From positions 70,001 through 134,000 of the forward strand of contig JAOTOL010001083.1 in assembly GCA_034440575.1 (NCBI GenBank): 64,000 nucleotides of DNA, in the 5' to 3' direction. Position numbers and translations under genes: made by a program. This DNA comes from Imbricaverruca yamaguchii. Lineage: Eukaryota; Arthropoda; Thecostraca; Neoverrucidae. Shown piece by piece: positions 1 through 11,000 of this stretch (positions are counted from its first letter, which is position 1; each line of letters begins with the position of its first letter). The notes beneath the pieces were generated by a model. That model was not told the origin of the DNA. It saw only the letters and a program-made list of their open reading frames with translations, and made no database searches.

Positions 1-990
1 CACTGGTGACACTCACTGGTGACACACTGTACACTGGTGACACTCACTGGTGACACTCACTGGTGACACTCACTGGTGACACTCACTGGTGACACTCACT
101 GGTGACACTCACTGGTGACACGCACTGGTGACACTCACTGGTGACACTCACTGGTGACACTCACTGGTGACACTCACTGGTGACACTCACTGGTGACACT
201 CACTGGTGACACTCACTGGTGACACTCACTGGTGACACTCACTGGTGACACTGTCACTGGTGACACTCACTGGTGACACTCACTGGTGACACTCACTGGT
301 GACACTCACTGGTGACACTCACTGGTGACACTCACTGGTGACACTCACTGGTGACACTCACTGGTGACACTCACTGGTGACACTCACTGGTGACACTCAC
401 TGGTGACACTTACTGGTGACACTCACTGGTGACACTCACTGGTGACACTACTACTCACTGGTGACACTGGTGCCACTGGTGACACTCACTGGTGACACTC
501 ACTGGTGACACTCACTGGTGACACTCACTGGTGATGGTGACACTCACTGGTGACACTCACTGGTGACACTCACTGGTGACACTCACTGGTGACACTGGTG
601 ACACTCACTGGTGACACTCACTGGTGACACTCACTGGTGACACTCACTGGTGACACTCACTGGTGACACTCACTGGTGACACTCACTGGTGACACTCACT
701 GGTGACACTCACTGGTGACACTCACTGGTGACACTCACTGGTGACACTGGCGACACTCACTGGTGACACTCACTGGTGACACTGGTGACACTCACTGGTG
801 ACACTCACTGGTGACAGTGGTGACACTCACTGGTGACACTGGTGACACTCACTGGTGACACTCACTGGTGACACTCACTGGTGACACTCACTGGTGACAC
901 TCACTGGTGACACTCACTGGTGACACTCACTGGTGACGCTCACTGAGTCACTCACTGGTGGTACTCACAGTCACTCACTGGTGACACTCA
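1..990. repeat. 13-bp tandem satellite
   Basis: Almost uninterrupted tandem copies of a 13-bp unit (ACTGGTGACACTC), about 70 copies, with a few deletions and point changes near 460, 530, 750 and 820. It continues off the left edge. It lies in an intron, or upstream, of the p115 gene. No coding sense is supported. Confidence 0.97.
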
Positions 991-1189
991 TCTGAGATGC
1001 GTGCATATTAGCGATGGGTTTCATATGTTACATGGCACATACAATGTCAGAAACCAGTGCATCATTTGCTATATTAAGCACTCCCATAGGGCAAGCGTGG
1101 CACTCAGTTGCAGCCAGTACAGAATACAAAGGAGCAAAAGAAAAAATGGAGCATGCTATGCGTTCCCTCACCTAAGGTGGCCTGATTTA

Positions 1190-1760
1190 GAGGAAAATTA
1201 GTCTTTCTTCACAATTTGTCGAAAAGCCAGGAAAAAAAACAGTTCGGATTTGTTTTTGGGTTCAAGCAGATCCGAAGATACCCGAATGGGATGACGTTTT
1301 TCAGTTGCTTTATTTTTGTATTTTGTCCCTCTCGCCGACTCAAAGCTAACTGGTTGAATCCGCCTGCGATGGCACCAACTGCGCTGCACAATGTTGACAA
1401 CCATTTGAGCTCTCGCATCGTGGTTCTTTCTGACATTTTGACATTGATTTTGACCATTCCCACTGAGAACCTCACGGGCTGATGGAATTCGATGATGAAA
1501 TTGAGAACGCTCGCTGCGCACACTCATCAGCGACGCTGTCAGCAAGGTCACCACTCTTCTAAAACGAAAGCCGTCCTCACATGTGCTGCGTTGTTGTCGG
1601 TATTGGAGGTAGCCTGAATTAGAGGAAAATTTGCCTTGCTTCAGAATTCGTGGAAAAGCCAGGCAAATACAGCTCGGATTTGTTTTCTGGTTCAGACAGA
1701 TCCGAAGATATCCATATCGGATGAGGCTTTTCAGTTGGCTTATTTGTATGTTTTGTCCTA
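1190..1760 (+). repeat. Pair of diverged ~150-bp direct repeats
   Basis: Positions 1190-1335 and 1611-1760 are two diverged copies of the same sequence. Both run from an 'agaggaaaatt' start, through 'cagatccgaagata', to a T-rich stretch ending near 'ttttgtcc'. The copies sit about 420 bp apart in an intron of the p115 gene. They may be remnants of a mobile element or a local duplication. The rest of 991-1904 holds nothing I recognise. Confidence 0.75.
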
Positions 1761-1904
1761 CTTCTTCATTCCCGCTTATTCATTTCAGCCTATCATTTAT
1801 CCTGCTTTGGGTGTTTGATTCTCTTTTTGGAAGCTTTTTATGATGGCAGCGGGGTGGAATATGGTGACAATTACGGCTAGGCTGTGACCAGCTTCTCTCC
1901 TCAG

Positions 1905-2003
1905 GTGGTGCGGACGCTCGTGTCGCCTAGCAACGCCAAACAGGATACGGCGGCTGCTCAGAGGGTGATGCACGCCTGCGGTCTGCTGACCCGGCTCTGT
2001 GAG
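1905..2003 (+). CDS. p115 exon 1 in window (armadillo head)
   Basis: Acceptor CTCCTCAG precedes GTGGTGCGG; donor GAG|GTCAGT. It encodes 33 codons beginning VVRTLVSPSNA and ending GLLTRLCE, phase 0 at both ends, and matches the head domain of p115. The exon end plus its donor is repeated many times just downstream. Confidence 0.92.
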
Positions 2004-5000
2004 GTCAGTGGAGGTCAGGTCAGGTCTGTGGTCAGCTGACCCGGTTCTGTGAGGTCAGTGGAGGTCAGGTCCAGTATGTGGTCTGCTGACCCGACTCTGT
2101 GAGGTCAGTGGAGGTCAGGTCCAGTATGTGGTCTGCTGACCCGGCTCTGTGAGGTCAGTGGAGGTCAGGTCCAGTCTGTGGTCTGCTGACCCGGCTCTGT
2201 GAGGTCAGTGGGGGTCAGATAAGCTTTGTGGTCTGCTGACCCTGCTCTGTAAGGTCAGTGGTGGTCAGGTCAGCTTTAGTTTGTGGTCTGCTTACCTTGC
2301 CATGAGATTAGTGGGAAGTCGGTCAGTTTCAGTCTGTGGTCTGCTGACCCGGCTCTGTGAGGTCAGTGGAGGTCAGCTCCAGTCTGCTGACCCTGTCTGT
2401 GAGGTCAGGTCTGCAGTCTGCTGGTTCTGTTCTGGAAATCAGCGGTAGTCTGGTTCAACCGTTCATGATTCTGCCCTTTGAGATCATGAGAGGTCCGGGA
2501 AGATCTAGCATGTCGCTCAAAGAGTAAATTATATGAAGTTGAGGTATCCTTTGGTGGATGAGCTATGTTGCCATGTGTCGGTCAACTACACGTTGATCAC
2601 CACGGATGCGTTTTCCGCTCTGACCTAGCTGGACCGTTCTGGGGTCGCTCCTTGGGCGCTGTATGACCGAAGCAGTCGATGCGCCCCTAAGCCCAAATAG
2701 CCAACCTGGGGGTCGCTTCAGGCCATCTTTTTTTCCGTAATTGCGCGCATGAGTGTCTGATTGCGCTTGCGAACACTTCCGTTCTCGTAATTTTACACTT
2801 ACGCCCATATGCACTTACGTGCATTTGTATTTACGTAAGTATATGCTGGTGGTCATTTGCCATACGTGCATTCGCGCCATGAGCACATTTCCTTACCTAT
2901 GCGTCATACATGCACTGGTCATCAGGCACATGCAGCTGTACATCTGTGTGTGCAGTGTACCTTGTCTTTGTATGTATGTCGTGTGTGTACAGTGTACTGT
3001 CTGTATGTGGTGTGTGTACGGTGTACCATCTGTATGCTGTGTGTGTACAGTGTACCATCTTTATGTCTTGTGTGTACAGTGTACCATCATCATGTCGTGT
3101 GTGTACAGTGTACCATCTGTATGTCGTGTGTGTACAGTGTACCATCTGTATGTCGTGTGTGTACAGTGTACCATCTGTATGTCGTGTGTGTACAGTGTAC
3201 CATCTGTATGCTGTGTGTGTACAGTGTACCATCTGTATGTCGTGTGTGTACAGATCATCATGTCGTGTGTGTACAGTGTACCATCTGTATGTCGTGTGTG
3301 TACAGTGTACCATCTGTATGTCGTGTGTGTACAGTGTACCATCATCATGTCGTGTGTGTACAGTGTACCATCTGTATGTCGTGTGTGTGTACAGTGTACC
3401 ATCTTTATGTCTTGTGTGTACAGTGTACCATCTGTATGCTGTGTGTGTACAGATCATCTGGCGGGTGTGCCGTAATGTCTGTGTCGTCCGTCTGTATGTC
3501 GTGTGTGTACAGATCATCATGGCCAGCGGTGTGCCGGCCGACATCCTGACGGAGACCATCAGCGCCGTGTCGGAGGTGATGCGTGGATCCGACGTCAACC
3601 AGCAGTACTTCGCGCAGGTCATGGCGCCGTCGGAGCCGCCCAGGTCAGAACGGGACCTTACTCGGGTCAGACGGGTGCTCCTCGCCTCTAAGATCGGAGC
3701 TGCCCAGGTCGGTACGGCACTTAATTCGGGTTAGAGGGGTGTTCGCCTCCCCCAGATCAGAGTTGCCCAGGTCAAAGTGGCACTTCATTCACGCCAGATG
3801 GGTGCTCCTCCGCCCCAGATCACAACCACCCAGGTCAGAACAGCACCTCACTCATGTCAGAGGGGTAGTCCCCCTGTCCTCCCGACAATGCGTGGAGATT
3901 AGCGACGCCATGACTCAAACGGTCGATGTCAACACCATAACCAACCAACCAGGCCAGAGGGGTGCTCCCCCAGATCAACACCATCCATGTCAGAACAGCT
4001 CCTCACTCAGGGCAACGTGTGCTTCTCCCAGACCGGAGCTGCCCACTCGGCCAGACCAGAGCTGCACACGATGTCCCGCTCAGCTCCGTTGTTGCCTCTC
4101 CCAGACCGGGGTCGCCCTTCCGGCAGGCCAGAGGACTGTCTCAGTTGGGGGCGGGGATGGCCGAGTGGTTAAGGTGTTGGGCTACGGGTACCAAAGGTCC
4201 CGGGTTCGACTCTAGCGCCACTCGGGACATTTCCCAATCCCGCGGCCCACCGGCGAAACAGTGTGGGCGGCGCCATTAGCCGTGAATGTGCATAAAGTGT
4301 GTCGTGAACCAACCAATAAACAAACAAGGACTGTCCCAGTTGGAGCTGCCCATGCTGCTGAACCCGGCCACCGACCCACCAGACTCTGAACTGCACGAAA
4401 ACGGCTGCGTTCCGTATAGCTACCTCGAGGTTCCCCTGTATGGCTGTGGACGTGATGACCTGATGTGTGACGGGGTGAATCCCAGGTACCGATCTGTACC
4501 ACTGGGAGCGTGGTGTATTGGCTTATACTGTGGAGGGCTCCATGTACCTATGTACAGTTGTACCTTAGTCTCGTGTACCGTGTACTGTGTACTCTATGTA
4601 CCTTGTACTGTGTACTCGATGTACCTTGTACTGTGCTGAGCCTCATGTACCTCTGTACGGCTGTACTGAGTCTCGTGTGCCACCTTGTACTGTGCTGAGC
4701 CCCATGTACCTCTGTACGGCTGTATCGAGGCTCGTGTACCACCTTGTACTGTGCTGAGCCTCATGTACCTCTGTACGGCTGTACTGAGTCTCGTGTACCA
4801 CCTTGTACCGTGCTGAGCCTCATGTACCTCTGTACGGCTGTACTGAGTCTCGTGTACCGTCCCGTACCGCAGGCCGGCGATCGTGGTGCTGCTGATGTCG
4901 ATGGTGAACGAGAAGCAGCCGTTCGTGCTGCGCTGCGCCGTGCTCTACTGTTTCCAGTGTTTCCTCTACCGCAACCAGCGCGGCCAGGCGGCCGTCGTGC

Positions 5001-8000
5001 AGACGCTGCTGCCCAGCCAGACGGTAGAAGGTGATTACACTGATAATGGGAGTGGTGGGAGTTGGCCGAAACACCACACAGCCAGACGGTAGAAAGTGAT
5101 TATACTGGTAATGGGAATGGTGGGAGAAATATCACACAGCCAGAGGGGGGGGGGGATAAAAGAAAAAGGGGGGGGGGGGGGGGGGGGAAAAAAGGTAGGA
5201 GATTATTGATAATGGTGTGGAGAAACACCACACAGCCAGACTGTAGAAGGTGATTACACTGATAATGGGACTGGTGGGAGAAACACCACACAGCCAGACG
5301 GTAGAAGGTGATTACACTGATAATGGGACTGGTGGGAGTTGGCCGAAACATCACACAGCCAAACGGTAGAAAGTTTTATTATTGTTTGTTGGGTTGTTTA
5401 CGACGCACTTTACGCACATTTACGGCTAATGGTGCCGCTCACACTGTTCCGCCGGTGAGCCGCGGAATTGGGAAATGTCCCGAAGGGCGCTAGTGTCGAA
5501 CCCGGGGCCTTTGGAACCCAGAGCCCAATACCTTAACCACTCGGCCATTCCCGCCCCAAACGGTAGAAGGTGATTATGCTGATAATGGGACTGGTGGGAG
5601 AAACACCACACAGCCAGACGGTAGAAGGTGATTACACTGATAATGGGGCCGGTGGGAGTTGACCAGGCATATCTGTGCAATGTCTTGGACTTTGCTTATC
5701 CTCAGCTTGTATTCAACCTCCGATTTGTGTATGCTTTGCTTTAACGTGACTCATGCTAGGCACGATTCACTTCTGTGTATAGCTTGTTTTGCACCAAGCA
5801 TCTATGTAGTCTGTAAGCATAGTATGTTATGAGTATGCTTTGCCGTTCAGTGGCAAACTTTGGGGCAGGAGAGTCACGTGACAGTCCCTAGTTTGGCTGC
5901 CAGTGACCTCAGGCCCTGCCGTACCTGGCCTGCATTATATGTGTGACCTGTGCGGCCTCTGTGTAGCCCCTGCCACCTCGTCTTCTCTGACTTGTGTGCC
6001 CTGCGTGGCCCTGGAAATTCTATTTCCACCATGACCTGTGAGACCTATGTGGCCTGGGTCTCTATGGACCCATGCGACCTGTGTGATCCATGCAACTTGT
6101 ATGCCCTCTGATTTGTGTAATCCCTGTGGCCTGTGGACCTCCATCATCTGAGTGATCTATGTGACCTGTGTGACACCTGATACCTGTGTGACTCATGAGA
6201 TCCTTGTGACTGTGTGACCCATGTTACCCCTATGACCTTAGCGACGTAACCACTCAAGCCGCTACCTGTGTGACACCTGTTATCTGTATGACCCCTGTGA
6301 CCCATGTAACCTGTGCGACCTGTGACCCCTATGACCTGTGCGACACCTGTGACCTGTATGACCCCATGCGACCTGTGTGACCTGTATGATTCCTGTGACC
6401 TGTGTGAACCCTGTGACCTGTGTGGCCCTTGTGATCTGTATGGCCAGTGTGGCCTGTATGACACCTGTGACCCCTATGACCGGTATGACCCGTGTGACCC
6501 ATGTGACCTGTATGACCCTGTGACCCTGTGCCTGTGACCGTATGACCTGTGTGACCTGTGTGACCTGTGACTGTTGTGACCCCTGTGACCTGTGTGGCCC
6601 TTGTGACGTATGGCCAGTGTGGCCTGTATGACACCTGTGACCTGTGTGACCCATGTGACCTGTATGACCCTGTGTGACCGCGTGTTTTGTATGACCCTGT
6701 GACCCGTGTGACCAGCGTCAGGCATCACCGCCGGCCAGCTGCTGTGCGGCGGCCTGTTCAGCACCGACCCGCTCTCCAACTGGCTGTCGGCGGTGGCGCT
6801 CTCGCACACGCTGGTCAACAACCCCGAGCAGCGCGCCCAGCTGCTCAGGGTGCAGCTGGCCACCAGCGTCGGCAACCCGGCCGTCAGCCTGCTGCAGCAG
6901 AGCGTCATCATACTGCAGCAGGTCAGTGTACTGCGGCGGAGCGTCGTGATACTGCAGCAGGTCAGTGTACTGCGGCGGAGTGTCATCTACTGCAGCAGGT
7001 CAGTGTACTGCGGCGGAGCGTCGTAGGGTCAGTTGCTGCGGCGAGCGTCGTCATACTTCAGATACTGCAGCGGTAGCTGCAGCAGAGCGTCATCATACTG
7101 CAGCAGGTCAGTATACTGCGGCGGAGCGTCGTCATACTGCGGCAGGTCAGTCGTCTGCAGCAGGTCAGTATACTGCGGCGGAGCGTCGGCAACCCGGCCG
7201 TCAGCCTGCTGCAGCAGAGCGTCATCATACTGCAGCAGGTCAGTGTACTGCGGCAGGGTGTCATACTACTGCAACCGGGTCGTCATACTGCGCAGCAGAG
7301 CGTCATAATACTGCAGCAGGTCAGTCGTCTGCGGCAGGGTGTCATCATACTGCAGCAGGTCAGTATACTGCGGCGGAGCGTCGTCATACTGCGGCAGGTC
7401 AGTATGCTGCGGCGGAGCGTCGTCATACTGCAGCAGGTCAGTATACTGCGGCGGAGCGTCGTCATACTGCAGCAGGTCAGTATACTGCGGCGGAGCGTCG
7501 TCATACTGCAGCAGGTCAGTATACTGCGGCAGAGCGTCGTCATACTGCGGCAGGTCAGTCGGCTGCGGCAGAGTGTCAGCATACTGCAGCAGGTCAGTCT
7601 TCCGTGGGAGAGCGTCTTCATACTGCAGCAGGTCAGTATAGTGCGGCGGAGCGTCGTCATACTGCAGCAGGTCAGTCTAGTGCGGCGGAGCGTCGTCATA
7701 CTGCAGCAGGTCAGTCTGCCGCAGTGGGTCAGTCTACTGTCAGATGTTAATTCACCGCAACAGTGTTGTCATATCGCACCCGTATTTTCCTCCAAACTGT
7801 TTGAAGACAGTGCTGTGTGATGCATCAGCCAGTGCTGTTTTTGCACCAATTTGGTTGTTTTTCAACGGACCCCATGGCCACAGACCACGTGCTTCTCACC
7901 ACAGACCACGTGCTTCTCACCACAGACCACGTGCTTCTCACCACAGACCACGTGCTTCTCACCACAGAGCACATGCTTCTCACCACGGACCACGTGCTTC

Positions 8001-11000
8001 TCACCACAGAGCACATGCTTCTCACCACAGACCACGCGCTTCTCACCACAGACCACGTGCTTCTCACCGCAGATCTGGTATCTGGCTTCCAGATGTCGTG
8101 TGCTGCCTCCACACACTTGTCATCAGCCCGGTGGTCTGTATGCTGCCTCCACACACTTGTCTGGTCCCCAGACGACACGGCTGCAGACCCGGGTGGGTCT
8201 GCTGATGTATATTTCTGCCACACACTTGTCACCTGTCTGTTCCTCAGACGACACGGCTTCAGACCCGGGTGGGTCTGCTGATGCTGGCCTCCACAAATTT
8301 GTCTGGTCCCCAAACGACACGGCTTTAGACCCGGGTGCGTCTGATGTTGTACGCCACCTCCACAAATTTGTCTGGTCCTCAGACGACATGGCTCCAGACC
8401 CGGGTGTGTCTGCTGATGCTGACCTCCACACATTCCTGTCTGGTCCTCAGACGACATGGCTCCAGACCCGGGTGTGTCTGATGTTGTATATTTCTGCCAC
8501 ACACTTGTCACCTGTCTGGTCCCCAGACGACACGGCTGCAGACCCGGGTGGGTCTGCTGATGTATATTTCTGCCACACACTTTCCTTCTTCTCCCGGGTG
8601 GGTCTGCTGATGCTGCTCAGCACGTGGCTGGCCAACTGTACAGCAGCCGTCAACCAGCTGCTCTCCATACCGAGCACCGTGCCGTACCTCATGTCACAGG
8701 TCAGGTCAGGTCAGGTCATACCAGCTGCTGTCCATACCGAGCGTGCCTCTGTCAGGTCATAGAACGTTTCTCCGAGCACCGTGCCGTACCTCATGTCAGG
8801 TCAGGTCAGGTCAGGTTATACCAGCTGCTCTCCATACCGAGCACCGTGCCGTACCTCATGTCACAGGTCAGGTCAGGTCAGGTCATACCAGCTGCTGTCC
8901 GTACCCAGCACTGTGCCGTACCTCATGTCACAGGTCAGGTCAGGTCAGGTCATACCAGCTGCTGTCCATACCGAGCACCGTGCCGCACCTCATGTCACAG
9001 GTCAGGTCAGGTCAGATCAGGTCACACCAGCTGCTCTCCATACCGAGCACCGTGCCGTACCTCATGTCACAGGTCAGGTCAGGTCATACCAGCTGCTTCC
9101 GTACCCAGCACTGTGCTATTCATGTCACAGGTCAGGTCAGGTCATACCAGCTGCTTCCGTACCCAGCACGTGCCGTCTGTAGGCAGCCGTGCGACGTGTC
9201 AGGTCAGGTCAGGTCAGATCAGTCAGCACCGTGCCGTACTCTGTACAGGTGGTCAGGTCAACCAGCTGCTGTCCGTACCCAGCACTGTGCCGTACCTCAT
9301 GTCACAGGTCAGGTCAGGTCATACCAGCTGCTGTCCATACCCAGCACTGTGCCGTACCTCATGTCACAGGTTAGGTCAGGTCAGGTCATACCAGCTGCTG
9401 TCCGTACCCAGCACTGTGCCGTACCTCATGTCACAGGTCAGGTCAGGGTCAGGTCATGTCACGTCACATAGTCAGGTCAGACCAGCTGATGGCATGGATC
9501 ATGTCAGGCCAACTGGTGTCCTAGGTCAGGTCACATGAACTGGTGCCATAGGTCAGGGTAGGTCATCTGGTGTCATAGGTGAAAGCAGATCCACTGGTGT
9601 CAAGTTAGGTCATGTCACAGGTCACGTCACGTGGTATATATTAGGTCAGACCAACTGGTATCATAGGTCAGGGTGTCAACTGGTGTCATAGTTTAGGTCG
9701 TGCAGTGTCATAAGTTAGATCATGCAGTCCCATTGGTTAAGCCATGCATTGTCATAGGTTATGTCGCGCAGTGTCATAGGTTAGTTGATGTGGTGTCAGG
9801 TTAGATCATGAAGTGTAATAGGTTAGGTCTTTCAGTGGCATAGTTAGGTTGAGCATTGTCCAATGTTTGGCCATACAGTGTCATAGGTTATGTCGTGTAG
9901 TGTCAGATTAGGCCATGCAGTGTCAGGTTCGGTCATGTAGTGTCATAGTTTAAGCATGCAATGGCATGTTAGGTCTGGTCACATCATGTCACAGGTCAGA
10001 TCGTGTGCAGGGTTGGGAAAATGAACTATTTCTGGATTTTGTCATTGAGAACATTATCATCTCCAGAAAATTTTCCTCTCATTTTTTCTAATTTGGATGT
10101 TGGAGGTTCGGAGGTTCTCACTGGTGCTGTTTATCAATTAAGTGTTCCGTGACAACATGCTCAAAATTCACCGGGAAGTACAAGCTGAAAGGCTGATGTC
10201 ACGGGTTCGAAAAAGGCATTCATCTTCGCATTTGATTGTTCATAATTTGTCCTTCACATGCAAATCACAAAACCCACCCTAGTCATGTGCCACAGGTCAA
10301 GCTAGGTCACCTGGCAGATCTGGTCAGATCATGCCATATTGCAGGGCAAGTAATCATGTGATGCAGGTCAGATCAGGTCACCGCATGTCAAAGGTCAGAT
10401 CACCTCATGTCAAAGGTCAGATCATGTGTCACAGACGAGGCATGTGTACATGTGGAAAGATGACTACCTATTCATTTCTAATCTCTGATGTCGATTGATA
10501 GCGGGTGGAGGGAAAAGTCTAGCAGTCGGGGGATTCGAACTCCCAATCTTGTGATTCAAAATAAACTACTTGGTTCTTTGTTTTTACGACATGTCGACCG
10601 TCGAGTCATGTAGCGTCGCCAATCTCTCACGCCGATTGGTCGCGAGCGAAGAGTAGCGACAGGTGAGGCTCGAACCCACGATCTTTCGACTGTGAGACTG
10701 GCAACTTACCCCTAAACTACTCGTCCCCCCAAAATCGACGACCGTGTCTTGTGCCGCAGCTCAACAGCAACGAGAGCGACGAGCTGGAGCAGCTCTGCCA
10801 GGGCGTGTGCGCCTTCATCATGGGCCTGTGCGCTGTCTCCACGGACAACGCGGTCACCAACTACACCAAGGTGCTGTCCTCGCTCCGCCGCCAATCGCAA
10901 GGTTGCGGGTTCGAAACGCGTGCACCGCGGAGTTTTCGGTTCCGACGCCGTCGATTGGTTTGTCGAGCTGGCGGGCCAGTGTCTCGCGGTTGTTGCGCCG

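Noticed and set aside
2753..3734. Long overlapping frames rich in VCTVYHLYV and THTTYRW
   Set aside because: Translation of the 27-30 bp minisatellite in several frames; only 3513-3643 matches a conserved protein.
4147..4215. Functional Ser/Leu tRNA gene in the SINE A head
   Set aside because: No closed acceptor stem or long variable arm, and it is followed by a SINE body and tail with a TSD.
5021..5026. Alternative p115 exon 3 donor ACG|GTAGAA
   Set aside because: It would put the next exon out of frame, whereas GAAG|GTGATT restores the conserved TVEASGITAGQLL join.
7825..8580. 251-codon - strand frame (repeated CGGSTRH- and SVVRSTW-type text)
   Set aside because: Repeats of the E-box array and the exon-edge array; no homology and opposite to the real exon.
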